Position numbers and translations under genes: made by a program
The notes under the pieces: model-generated
Seen by the model: only the letters and a program-made list of their open reading frames with translations
Database searches by the model: none
Told to the model about the DNA's origin: nothing
Shown: positions 25,479-34,506 of the stretch, piece by piece
Layout: every line of letters begins with the position of its first letter
How positions within the stretch are numbered: position 1 is the stretch's first letter
Assembly: GCA_007748055.1 (NCBI GenBank)
Contig: CP036279.1
Location: 2,976,001 to 3,040,000, forward strand
DNA: 64,000 nt
Reading direction: 5' to 3'
DNA from: Kolteria novifilia
GTDB lineage: Bacteria > Planctomycetota > Planctomycetia > Kolteriales > Kolteriaceae

Positions 25479-26786
25479 ATGGGCAACCATCACTTCGTTC
25501 GCGAGTGCCGGATCGAAGTTTCTTCCGAGGAGGTCTTCCGCTGGCACGCCCGGCCGGGGGCCTTTGAACGACTCAATCCACCCTGGGAGCCCGTTCGTGT
25601 TCTGTCGCGGACGGGCTCGATTCATGATGGCGACGAGTTGGTGATCGGCATCCCCGCCGGGCCATTCACCAAACGCTGGCTCGCCCGCCATTCCGATACC
25701 ATCGACGGCGAGCAGTTCCGCGACACACAGATCTCCGGCCCGTTCCACCAATGGGTTCACACCCACCGCTTCGAGTCGATCGACGACACTTCGACTCTTC
25801 TGAAGGACGACATCGACCTTACTCTGCCGCTCAGCCCAGTCAGTGACTGGATCGGGTGGGAACTCTTCGAGAAGAAGCTCGATCGCATGTTCGCCTACCG
25901 CCACCGGATCACCAAGGGTGACCTCGAACGGCACGCGGCGTTGGCACCGCCAACACCGTTGACCTTCGCCGTCGTCGATCCGGACGGAATCGTCGGTTCG
26001 GCGCTGGTCCCTTACCTCTCGACGGGCGGGCATCGGGTGCTTCGCGTTGTTCCGGAACATCGGCTCGAGGAGGATCCGTCGGATCAACTCGATGTGCCGC
26101 GCGTTCGGTGTGACGAGCGTTCGCTGGCCGACGTTGATGTGTTGATCGACCTGACCTACGCGGGACCGGATGATGGCGCGACGGTCTTTCTCTGTTCGGT
26201 CCATGGCTGGAAACGACGTCCTCCGGTCATCATCACCGCCTCGACGGGAACCGACTTGGGCGAGCACGGGGACGAACTCCTCGATGACTCCGATTCGTCG
26301 GGGAAACCAACGCATGACGGCAACGGCGCTCGCTCGCTCCAGGAGAAGGGAACGCGAGTCGTCAACTTGCGGATGGGGATGGTGCTGACGCCGACCGATG
26401 GTGTCCTCAAGCAGCTTGGTCGCGGATTTCGCGGAGGGGCGAAAGGGGCGCGGGACTGGCGGGAGCGTTGGTGGAGCTGGATCGGGCTCGACGATGCACT
26501 CGACGCCATCCTCTACGCGGCGACCAACGAGGAACTCTCGGGAGCCGTCAACGTCGTGGCGCCGGAACCGACCAAGGGCCGGGAGTTCGTCGAGACACTG
26601 TGCGGGCTCCAATGGTCGGCGGGGCTGACACCGCTCTCGTTCGTCAATCGATGGCGGACGTGCCCAGGCGGCCGACAGCTCGCGACGAGCGCGCGCCTCG
26701 CGCCAAGCCGACTCACCCAGGCGGGTTTCAACTACCGTACGCCCACACTCGAGGCGACATTGCGCCACCTACTCGGGTGCGTTTGA
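25479..26786 (+). CDS. SRPBCC domain fused to TIGR01777-type NAD-binding epimerase, 435 aa
   Basis: Residues 1-150 are an SRPBCC/START-like ligand-binding domain (HHFVRECRIEVSSEEVFRWH, FHQWVHTHRF). Residues 158-435 are an extended SDR of the TIGR01777/COG1090 type, ending in a DUF1731-like C-terminus (LAPSRLTQAGFNYRTPTLE). The nucleotide-binding glycine loop is degenerate, reading VDPDGIVGSALV where G-x-x-G-x-x-G is expected. The gene is 19 bases after the sigma factor and probably co-transcribed. COG1090 genes are recurrent members of light-induced clusters with CarH/LitR and photolyase. The reaction is unknown. Confidence 0.88.
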   Translation: MGNHHFVRECRIEVSSEEVFRWHARPGAFERLNPPWEPVRVLSRTGSIHDGDELVIGIPAGPFTKRWLARHSDTIDGEQFRDTQISGPFHQWVHTHRFESIDDTSTLLKDDIDLTLPLSPVSDWIGWELFEKKLDRMFAYRHRITKGDLERHAALAPPTPLTFAVVDPDGIVGSALVPYLSTGGHRVLRVVPEHRLEEDPSDQLDVPRVRCDERSLADVDVLIDLTYAGPDDGATVFLCSVHGWKRRPPVIITASTGTDLGEHGDELLDDSDSSGKPTHDGNGARSLQEKGTRVVNLRMGMVLTPTDGVLKQLGRGFRGGAKGARDWRERWWSWIGLDDALDAILYAATNEELSGAVNVVAPEPTKGREFVETLCGLQWSAGLTPLSFVNRWRTCPGGRQLATSARLAPSRLTQAGFNYRTPTLEATLRHLLGCV

Positions 26787-26895
26787 TCCACCGCTGATGT
26801 CGTCCCAACAAGGCCGCGTCGCCGCATGCCCCCCCGGCGCGTGTGAGCAAGGTAGCCGAGAGTTTTCTGAGCAATGAACCAACCAATCAGGACAC

Positions 26896-27059
26896 TAGGC
26901 TCCGTCTCAAAAGTCGGCCCTGGCTTCGGCTCGCTAAGTTGCCGCGGGACTTTGTCGGTCTGCATCGGCGAATCCAACGGATTCGCCTGTTTCGACCTTC
27001 TCGTGCCCCATCAACTCGCTGTGCCTCGGGCCGACGATCAACTTTTGAGACGAAGCCTA
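26896..27059 (+). mobile_element. MITE-like element, copy B (164 bp)
   Basis: The termini are TAGGCTCCGTCTCAAAA and the inverted copy TTTTGAGACGAAGCCTA, 17 bp with one mismatch. The interior has an extra small hairpin (GCGAATCC/GGATTCGC). It is the same length as copy A and is not inserted in a gene. The other bases of the gap 26787-27159 hold nothing that I recognise. Confidence 0.8.
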
Positions 27060-27159
27060 CTACTGCGTCAAACGCTCGATTTCGAGTTGTGAACCCACGA
27101 TCACTTCTCACTGGATGATCAGCAGCCAGTGCCACCCGAACTTGGGATCTGACAAAGCA

Positions 27160-28242
27160 CTAGTCGATCGTGTCAGTCGGAGGCGCTGGCTTGTCGGACT
27201 TGGGTTGTGGCTTGGGCGGTTTGTAGCCGGGACAGGTGAGTTTGACCTTGCTACCGAGCCCCTCGCGGTACTCGGCCCCTTCCTCGTAGGGCACCCAGCC
27301 GGCCGCGAATCCCTTTTCGGCGGCGACTTCACGGGCGGCGAGGTAGGCTTCGTAGCTGTCGCTCCAAACGAGAAACCGTAGATACTGCTTGCGGGGATCG
27401 ATTTTGCGGAGCCGGCGCTGGAAGACCGAGGTCGACTTGGAGATGTTGTCGAGCGGATCGCCGCGGTTCTCGCGGTGTTCGAAGACCATGTAGGGAAGTC
27501 CGCCTACGATCTTCATCTTCACCCGAAAGAAGGTGTCGGTGACGGCGCGACGATCGAAGAGCTCCACCAGCTTGTCGCAGTCGATCTTGTTGTTCTTCAT
27601 GAGCGAGCGTTGCGCCTTGCCGATCAACTCGATCGTGTCCTCCCGCAACTTGGAACTGTCCAGGGGCATCAGCCGGTTGCCCTGGCAGACGAACGTGACG
27701 CTGCTGGCTCCCTTGGGAGCGGGACGCGGATCGGGTAGATTGACGATCTTGCCTTCCGGGTCGGGTCCGCGCGCGGGCGTCTTGGCCAGTCGTGCCTTCA
27801 GCGACGCGAGCTTGCTCTGACGCTCGTTGATCTGCTTTTCGAGCTTCGCCACCTGATCTTGGTGCTTGTCGACATCCTTCTGGATGGCGTTGGGATCGAC
27901 CGAGATGTTCTTGAGCGCCGCGAGATCCTTCTTGAGTTCCTCGATCAGCTTCTGGCTGTCCTTGAGATCGACGCGCTCGTCGGCGGTGTCGGTTTCGGCC
28001 TCCTCGAGGTCGATTTTCAATTCGGCGAGCATCTCCTTCAGACGCTCCGACTCCGACTGGGCCGAGGCGAGCTGATCGGGAGTGATCTCGTCGACGAAGC
28101 CCTTGATGCGCTTGACCGCGTCGCTGACGCCGAGCTGGGTCACGACGAGCATGATGACGAGGATGCCGACGACATTGGTCATCGTGTCGAGCAGCGAGTC
28201 GAGGCTTGCGCCACCCCCACCGGCGTTGTTACGTCTTGCCAT
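27160..28242 (-). CDS. ExbD/TolR-like protein with coiled coil, 360 aa
   Basis: The protein has one N-terminal membrane helix (about residues 14-37: SLLDTMTNVVGILVIMLVV) carrying the Asp of the ExbD proton path. A long periplasmic coiled coil follows (about 50-150), then a folded C-terminal domain ending in a Pro/Lys tail. ExbD-type proteins couple proton flow through an ExbB/TolQ pentamer to work on the cell envelope. The start at 28242 follows GGAGGAGTGACCG. It is the third gene of a minus-strand operon: ExbB-like, ExbD-like, ExbD-like. The coiled coil and C-terminal domain are larger than in E. coli ExbD (about 140 residues). Confidence 0.8.
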   Translation of the reverse strand: MARRNNAGGGGASLDSLLDTMTNVVGILVIMLVVTQLGVSDAVKRIKGFVDEITPDQLASAQSESERLKEMLAELKIDLEEAETDTADERVDLKDSQKLIEELKKDLAALKNISVDPNAIQKDVDKHQDQVAKLEKQINERQSKLASLKARLAKTPARGPDPEGKIVNLPDPRPAPKGASSVTFVCQGNRLMPLDSSKLREDTIELIGKAQRSLMKNNKIDCDKLVELFDRRAVTDTFFRVKMKIVGGLPYMVFEHRENRGDPLDNISKSTSVFQRRLRKIDPRKQYLRFLVWSDSYEAYLAAREVAAEKGFAAGWVPYEEGAEYREGLGSKVKLTCPGYKPPKPQPKSDKPAPPTDTID

Positions 28243-28290
28243 CGGTCACTCCTCCTCGGAGTTGGGAATCGCTCGCGGCGGACCTAATCG

Positions 28291-29112
28291 CTAGCTGCCG
28301 CGTTTGAACATGCTCAAATCGATGCGTCCATGGGTCGTCAACGGCAACTTGCCGTTGGGGCAATAGCCGTTGGGTCCGTAGTGGGACCGCGCGAAGTAGT
28401 ACGCGGTGCGATAGCTTCCCACGCCGTCGGGACGAATGAGAAAAATGATCGTTCCCTTCTTGCGTCCCGCGACGGTATCGAGCAACTTGCGGAAGTCGCC
28501 GTCCTTCTTCGTGATGTCGCCGCGACGGATTCGGATCTCCTTCTTGTCGCCGAGGATCGCGATGCTGTTGGCGGCGCACTCGACGAAGGTCGCGTCGAGG
28601 TTGTGGCCGCTGCCGCCAGGGCGGACTTGCACTTCGGCTTCCTTGGGGGGAGCCTTTCGCTTCTTGATTTCGGCTTCGAGCTTGGCGATCTGCTTGTCGA
28701 GTTCTCCGGGCTCCGTCTCAATTTCCTTGACCCGTTTCCGGAGGCGATTGAGCTCGGCGAGCAGCTTGCTCATCGACGATTCGAGCTGCTTGTTGTCCTT
28801 TGACTTGCGGTCCTTTTGCGACTCGAGTCGAGCCAACTCCTCCTTCGCGGCGAGGAGTTCCTCACGCAGTTTGGCGGCGTTGGCGAGGAGTTGCTTGAGT
28901 CGTTCCAGTTCCTCGCGGTCGGCCTCGAGCTTCTTCTTGAGTTCGTTGAATTCCTCGGAACGCTCGACGACCTCGGGCGACTGTTCGGTTTCGATTTGGC
29001 TCAGCGCGAGCCCGGTGATCATCAGCGTCAAGGTGCCGATCACGCAGGCGAGAATACTCAGGAAGGGGAAGAGGGAGACCGCTTCGCTGTCATCCTTTCT
29101 CCGCTTGCCCAT
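28291..29112 (-). CDS. ExbD/TolR-like protein with coiled coil, 273 aa
   Basis: Start at 29112 (MGKRRKDDSEAVSLFPFLSI) with AAAGGAG ten bases upstream. A membrane helix at about residues 13-37 is followed by a Glu/Leu/Lys-rich coiled coil (about 45-145) and a C-terminal domain with VECAANSIAILGDKKEIRIR and FLIRPDGVGSYRTAYYF. The segment SLFPFLSILACVIGTLTLM corresponds to the membrane helix seen in planctomycete ExbD-like proteins, although the membrane Asp is absent here. It pairs with the gene at 27160; together they may form a heterodimer on an ExbB-like ring. Confidence 0.78.
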   Translation of the reverse strand: MGKRRKDDSEAVSLFPFLSILACVIGTLTLMITGLALSQIETEQSPEVVERSEEFNELKKKLEADREELERLKQLLANAAKLREELLAAKEELARLESQKDRKSKDNKQLESSMSKLLAELNRLRKRVKEIETEPGELDKQIAKLEAEIKKRKAPPKEAEVQVRPGGSGHNLDATFVECAANSIAILGDKKEIRIRRGDITKKDGDFRKLLDTVAGRKKGTIIFLIRPDGVGSYRTAYYFARSHYGPNGYCPNGKLPLTTHGRIDLSMFKRGS

Positions 29113-29187
29113 CGTATCGCATCTCCTTTGGGATCGCGTTTTCCACCGTCGGTCAGGCGGTTGCCTGACGCGCACGCCGGTTGGCCT

Positions 29188-29358
29188 CTTGTTCCCCTCT
29201 CCCGGTGGGAGAGGAAGCCTCTTGTTCCCCTCTCCCCGTGGGAGAGGGGGAAGGGGTGAGGGGGCTTACTTTCGCCGAACCGCCGTTTACTTCAGAGCGT
29301 TTCGTCCCCTCACCCGTCTCGCTTCGCTCGCCGACCTCTCCCCGTGGGAGAGGTCAAA
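29188..29358. repeat. CTCTCCC/GGGAGAG hairpin repeats between operon genes
   Basis: Copies of the hairpin CTCTCCCCGTGGGAGAG and close variants lie at 29207-29221, 29229-29246 and 29336-29352. Between them is a segment (about 29308-29342) that recurs inverted at 38530-38575. They lie between the ExbB-like gene and its ExbD-like partner, so they would be in the operon transcript. Confidence 0.75.
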
Positions 29359-29375
29359 TCTCCCACCCTACATGT

Positions 29376-31121
29376 TCAACTGCCGTTGCTGCGGGAGAAG
29401 AAACTCCAACCGCCGCGACGGGGCTCGATCCGGTTCTCGACGACGACTTGGCGTTCGCCGAGCCGTTCGAGCACGCCGTTGAGCGACGAGACGCCGGTCT
29501 CGACATTGCCGAGGCACTCGGTCAACTCGTGCGACGACTTGCGGACCGAGTCGATCATCTCGCTTTGAGCGTCGATGGAGCGTTCGGCGACTTGGCCAAT
29601 CAACTCCATCGTGGTCTCCGAACTCTTTCGGGTCGATTGGGTCAATCCCTCGATTGAGTCGCGGAGTTCACGGACCAGATCGGCCAGGCCGCCCTCGACC
29701 TTCTGGCGTTCCTGTTCGGCCTCGACCAGGGTCGCTTCGGCGCGGGCTTCGGCGGCCTTGGAGACTTGACTGAAGTTCTCGGCCAGAAGTCGCTGGGTGT
29801 CCGCGAGGGAACGTCCGACACTCTCGAGCGAACCGACGATCGAAGCCTGCTTCTCGCCGAGCTTGGCCGCGAGTGTGTCGACTTGCTTGAGGTACTTGGT
29901 TTGCCGGACCTGAAGTTGGTCGTCGATCTCTTTCCAGCTCTTGCGGTTCTCGTCGCCGAGGGTCGCGCCAATCGCTTCGAGCTTCTTGGTCCAGGTCCGC
30001 AGTTCGGCGTGGTGGTTGGCCATCGCGCCGTCGATCGCTTGCTGCATCGCCCCTTCGTCGATCGACGCGGTCGTTGGACGATCGCGATTGACGTCCTTGA
30101 GACGCTTGAGCAGGTTCTCGTTGCAGTATTCATCGACCCAGTTGAGCAAATCCTCTTCGGACTTCTGCATCGTACTGGTCGGAATCATGACGCAGATACT
30201 CATCACCAACGCGATGAGGGTCGTGTCGAACGCCGTGGCCAGACCGCCGGTGACGCTATTGAGCGAATCCTTCAGGACGGAGATGTCCTGAGCTCCCGAA
30301 AGCGACCCGGAAAAGCCGCCCACCGCGTCGCTGATCCCCATGACGGTGCCGATGAAGCCGAGGATCGGAATCGCCCAAATGAAGACCTTCAGCATCGTGT
30401 AGCTGGAGCCGACCGCGTTGGCGTCGATGTCCGACTGCGACGAAAGGCGATCGGCGACTTCCGGATTGCTCTTAAGGACACGGAAGTGTTCGAGACCGCG
30501 GAGGACACGATTGACCAGAAAGCTCTCGGTCGGCTGGACGGGTAGCGAGCGAACGTGCTTGGTGAACTCGCCGGCATTCTTGACCGTGATCAGTTCGCCG
30601 ATGTCGTTGGGTAGGAGGTCGAAGAGCATCGACTCCTTCTGACGGCTCAGTTTGCGTTGCTTGAGCACGAGGATCGCGGCGGACCAGCCCATCAGGAAGA
30701 CGAGGGCGATCGGCACCCAGCCGCGCTCGTAGAAGAGTTCCCCGATGAAGAGATGGCGGAAGGGGAACAGGGCGCCGTAGAAGACGACGAAGATAGCGAA
30801 GCCGACCGCGGCGCTGAAGCCGAGACTGACCTCGGTACAGCTTTCGCCGCTTTCGCTACCACCGGAATGCTGGGTCGTGGAACTCTTCCCGCTGGGGGCG
30901 GGCCGCTTCTCGCCGCCGACCGCGGGGCTTTGATCGGGACTCGACGGTTTGGACGGGCTGTCCGCGCCGGCATCCCAAGGCATCTTGTCGTCCTCGGGAG
31001 ACTCGTCCCGACTGACGACTTGGGAGTGATGGCAGTACGGGCAGCGAACCCGACGGCCGATATTCTCCTCGCGAACTTTTAGCTTCTTGTCACATTTGGT
31101 GCAGACGAACTCAAAATACAT
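29376..31121 (-). CDS. ExbB/TolQ/MotA-like proton channel with N-terminal zinc ribbon, 581 aa
   Basis: The first 30 residues form a rubredoxin-like zinc ribbon (Cys7, Cys10, Cys27, Cys30). A Ser/Pro-rich linker leads to membrane helices at about 97-118 and 134-154. The MotA/TolQ/ExbB core follows, with helices at about 243-270 (FIWAIPILGFIGTVMGISDA) and 290-316 (GGLATAFDTTLIALVMSICV). Residues 330-560 are a long coiled coil rich in Glu, Gln and Ser, almost methyl-receptor-like. The start at 31121 follows GGAGTTGGCCA. It is first in the operon with two ExbD-like genes. Confidence 0.88.
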   Translation of the reverse strand: MYFEFVCTKCDKKLKVREENIGRRVRCPYCHHSQVVSRDESPEDDKMPWDAGADSPSKPSSPDQSPAVGGEKRPAPSGKSSTTQHSGGSESGESCTEVSLGFSAAVGFAIFVVFYGALFPFRHLFIGELFYERGWVPIALVFLMGWSAAILVLKQRKLSRQKESMLFDLLPNDIGELITVKNAGEFTKHVRSLPVQPTESFLVNRVLRGLEHFRVLKSNPEVADRLSSQSDIDANAVGSSYTMLKVFIWAIPILGFIGTVMGISDAVGGFSGSLSGAQDISVLKDSLNSVTGGLATAFDTTLIALVMSICVMIPTSTMQKSEEDLLNWVDEYCNENLLKRLKDVNRDRPTTASIDEGAMQQAIDGAMANHHAELRTWTKKLEAIGATLGDENRKSWKEIDDQLQVRQTKYLKQVDTLAAKLGEKQASIVGSLESVGRSLADTQRLLAENFSQVSKAAEARAEATLVEAEQERQKVEGGLADLVRELRDSIEGLTQSTRKSSETTMELIGQVAERSIDAQSEMIDSVRKSSHELTECLGNVETGVSSLNGVLERLGERQVVVENRIEPRRGGWSFFSRSNGS

Positions 31122-31751
31122 TGGCCAACTCCACGGCCGAGAACTCTTTGGCGATGGGAAGCAGCACGATGCCGATCAGCGTAGAAGATGACTTTCGGTC
31201 CAGTCAGACTGATGAAGGTAGCGTGGGGAGCTTGTCGAATGTTTCATCGCCGTAGGGCAGGTGAGGGCGTCAGCCCGGACCAGGGAGGGGCAAGCCGGAT
31301 GGGCTGAGGATCCGTGAGTGATGCCCGTCCTCTCCAAACTATATACGGTACCGCTCGGACGCTCGAGATCAAGGTTCCCGCGTCATTCTTCCTCTTCCAT
31401 GACGCGATCGGTGGTCGAGTTTTCCGGCCATCCCGACGATGCGAGCGGTCCGTCGCCGCCGCGCCGCCCACCCGTTCCGATTGACCTCCGGGGATCGTCC
31501 CGCTATGCCCGGCCAACTCGACGAGGGATTCCCGGGGGATCCAGCAAGGTGCGATTTTCTCCTCACGGATGTGTGCGACAGGACACCGTCGACGGCTTGA
31601 CAGTGAGCTGGTTCACACACTTCCCGACAAACTCTAAAACGCGTTCGCGAGCGACTGTCTACCCATTGATTTTCCCGTATCAGTTTCGGATTGAGCAGGG
31701 TACAACAAGGCTCGGCCGATGAGGCTGGAAGACCCAATGGAGCTAGCGAAG
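31122..31751. other. Divergent intergenic region between ExbB-like gene and vgrG
   Basis: These 630 bases hold no supportable gene on either strand. It must contain the promoters for the minus-strand ExbB/ExbD operon and for the plus-strand vgrG gene. I see no strong hairpin or repeat. Confidence 0.4.
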
Positions 31752-34487
31752 ATGAGTTCAGTCGAGACCGCCCAGTGGATCGCGTTGACAACTCCCCTCG
31801 GAACGGACACCTTCCACGTGACGCGGTTCGAGGGCCGGGAGGAGATCTCGCGACTCTTCGTGTTCAAGCTCGACTTGCTCGTCGACAACGCGACCACCAT
31901 CGATGTCCGCGATGTGGTCGGTCGTCCCGCGAGCCTGCGTTTGCGGGACATCGGCGCGGGCGAGCGGTTCTTTCACGGCATCATTCGCTCGCTACGACGC
32001 CGTCGGCGTGACGCGACCTTCACCCACTACCAAGCGGAACTCGTTCCCGCTTGCTGGCCATTGGCGCGGACCAGGCGTTCGCGGATCTTCCAGCGCAAGA
32101 CGGTCCGGCAAGTGTTGGAAGTCGTCCTGCGCGGCTACGACGTCGCCTTCGAGCTGAGAGCCGACTACGAGCCACGCGAGTACCGCGTGCAGTATCAAGA
32201 GTCGGACATCGATTTCGTCAATCGGGTGTTGGAAGAGGAGGGGCTCTACTTCTACTTCAGGCACACCGAGTCCGCCCACCAACTCGTGATCGCCGACACC
32301 TCGACGCAGTCGGCGACTCTTCCCGGACTGAATCCACTCCCGTTTCGCGCGACGCAGGGCGAATCCTCCATCGATCCGAGCGTGTCCGAATGGGAGATTG
32401 TCCAGGATGTCGCCACCGGGCGCGTTTCCATCGCCGATACCGCCTACGGATTGACCCAACGCGATGTCCTCGCCAGCCGGGTCCCCGAACGGCAGATTCG
32501 CGTCGGCACCGAAGACCGACCCGTCCTCACCTGGAACGACGACATCGAAGCGACCCAGTACCCGGGACACTTCGCCCAGTGGTACGAACAAGAGGGGAAC
32601 GGGGGTGTTTCGCTCGATGGGATCTTCGCCGAGTCGACGCGCCTGGTCGATCACCTGCTCGAAGCCGACTTGATGGGTAGCTTCTGGGTCGACGGGAGAA
32701 GCAACGCCGTGCTGCTGAGTCCCGGGTTCCGGTTCGCGCTGACTGGCGACGCTCCTCACGATGGGGAGTATTTCCTCCGCTCGGTCGCGCACGTGGCGAC
32801 ACAACCGCCTCCCCGGGCTGGCGGCGAGGAACCGAGCAGCTACGCGAACAGCTTTCGTTGTATTCCGGTCAGCTTGCCATTTCGTCAGCGGCGCCGGACG
32901 CCGCGCCCGACCATCGCGGGCGTTCAGACGGCGATCGTTGTCGGTCCCCAGGGAGAGGAGATCTCCACCGATACGCTTGGCCGGGTCCGCGTCCGTTTCC
33001 CGTGGGTCAGGGAGGAGAGTGGCGGCGCGGAGGAGTCGGTTTCGATTCGCGTTGCTCAACTCTGGGCCGGTCAGGGATGGGGAGCCAACGTCATTCCGAG
33101 AGTCGGTCAGGAGGTGGTCGTCGCCTTCGAAGAGGGGGATCCGGAACGGCCTCTGATTGTCGGCAGCGTCTACAACGCGACCCAACGGCCTCCGTTTACT
33201 CTTCCCGAAGAACGAACGCGAATGGGGATCCGAAGCGATTCTCGGGGGGGGGACGCGTCGAACTTCAGCGAACTACGGATCGAGGACGCCTCGGGACGCG
33301 AGCACGTGAAGCTCCACTCGGAGCGCGATCTCTTTATCGATACCGAACGGCGTCGGGAGGAACTCGTTGGCGAGCGCTACTGGATCGGGGTCGGCTTTCC
33401 GTTCCCCTCCGGATCTTCCAATGGTGGCTTCCTGTCCGAGCCAAACGACAATAGCCAGACGTCGGCGCCCGCGTCGCCCTTGGCACCGTCGACGCCACCA
33501 ACCACCACTCCCGCCGCGCCGGCGACGACCGGTCTGGACGACCCGCGCGTCGCGTTTAACTCCCATCCGCGCCCCGAGGCGCCGACCCGGTACGAGTCGG
33601 ACGAGGACGAAGTCGTCACGAGTTCGGATCTCGACCCCGGACCGACGATCGGCCACTACAGCGCCAACGGCTACTACGAGGAGTATGTCGTCGGCTCACG
33701 TTCGGAGGTGACCCAGGGCTACACCCGCCAACAATACGGACTCCCCGATGCGATCACGTCCCGGGAGATCGTCAACCACGGGCCCGTGGTCGAAACGATC
33801 AACGGCAACCATCTCGAGACGATCGACGGCGACTATGTCTCGCGAGTCACCGGCCGCCGCGAAGTGATGATGGAAGGGGAGAGCGATCTCTCGGTCGCGA
33901 TGGGCGCCCGGCAGGCGGTCACCATCGGCAACAACACGGTCGTCAATCTCGGCGGCTTTCAGTTGAACAACGTCGGGCTGATCACGTCGCTCTCGATTGG
34001 GGTCGGGCTCTCGATCACGGCCCAGGAACGCAACATCTCGATGACCGCCCGTGGGCTCGACTGCAACCTGAACGCGGATCTCCTGCGCACGAGCGTGAAC
34101 GTCGGCTTGTACGAAGTGAGCTATCAGAACACCGAAAGCTCGCGCCGCAGCGACATCAAACGCGAGACGACGGTGATGACCTCCTACGCGGTGACGGCGG
34201 GAACGGACCTCATGCTGACCTCGGCGGCACTGGTGAAGGCGTCCGCGCCGGTGGTCCTCATTGACGGCATGGCGACAGTCGACATCACCGCCGGGGTGCT
34301 CACGCTCGACGGAGCCGCGATCACGCTTCAAAGCTCCGCGATCGCGTTGACCGCGCCGACGACGATCACGGGGGCCACGTCCATCACCGGCGCCGTCAAC
34401 GTCACCGGCGCCTCGGTTTTCACCGGGCCCGTCAATGTCGTGGGAGCCCTGACGGTCAACGGCAAGCCAGTCATGACCATGGGCTAA
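31752..34487 (+). CDS. vgrG: VgrG, type VI secretion spike protein, 911 aa
   Basis: VgrG trimers form the tip of the type VI secretion tube. The start LTTPLGTDTFHVTRFEG, then YRVQYQESDIDFVNRVLEEEGLYFYF, matches the gp27/Phage_GPD domain (about residues 10-370). The gp5 OB-fold follows (TDTLGRVRVRFPWVREE, then GWGANVIPRVGQEVVV, about 400-480). After it, a Ser/Pro/Thr-rich stretch interrupts the needle (about 560-610), then beta-helix repeats continue to the end with Ile/Val-Thr-Gly steps. I chose ATG 31752 with GGAG nine bases upstream; in-frame ATGs at 31719 and 31737 are possible. No Hcp, PAAR or sheath gene is in the window. Confidence 0.93.
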   Translation: MSSVETAQWIALTTPLGTDTFHVTRFEGREEISRLFVFKLDLLVDNATTIDVRDVVGRPASLRLRDIGAGERFFHGIIRSLRRRRRDATFTHYQAELVPACWPLARTRRSRIFQRKTVRQVLEVVLRGYDVAFELRADYEPREYRVQYQESDIDFVNRVLEEEGLYFYFRHTESAHQLVIADTSTQSATLPGLNPLPFRATQGESSIDPSVSEWEIVQDVATGRVSIADTAYGLTQRDVLASRVPERQIRVGTEDRPVLTWNDDIEATQYPGHFAQWYEQEGNGGVSLDGIFAESTRLVDHLLEADLMGSFWVDGRSNAVLLSPGFRFALTGDAPHDGEYFLRSVAHVATQPPPRAGGEEPSSYANSFRCIPVSLPFRQRRRTPRPTIAGVQTAIVVGPQGEEISTDTLGRVRVRFPWVREESGGAEESVSIRVAQLWAGQGWGANVIPRVGQEVVVAFEEGDPERPLIVGSVYNATQRPPFTLPEERTRMGIRSDSRGGDASNFSELRIEDASGREHVKLHSERDLFIDTERRREELVGERYWIGVGFPFPSGSSNGGFLSEPNDNSQTSAPASPLAPSTPPTTTPAAPATTGLDDPRVAFNSHPRPEAPTRYESDEDEVVTSSDLDPGPTIGHYSANGYYEEYVVGSRSEVTQGYTRQQYGLPDAITSREIVNHGPVVETINGNHLETIDGDYVSRVTGRREVMMEGESDLSVAMGARQAVTIGNNTVVNLGGFQLNNVGLITSLSIGVGLSITAQERNISMTARGLDCNLNADLLRTSVNVGLYEVSYQNTESSRRSDIKRETTVMTSYAVTAGTDLMLTSAALVKASAPVVLIDGMATVDITAGVLTLDGAAITLQSSAIALTAPTTITGATSITGAVNVTGASVFTGPVNVVGALTVNGKPVMTMG

Positions 34488-34506
34488 CCCGAGGAGGAGA
34501 TGAGCA

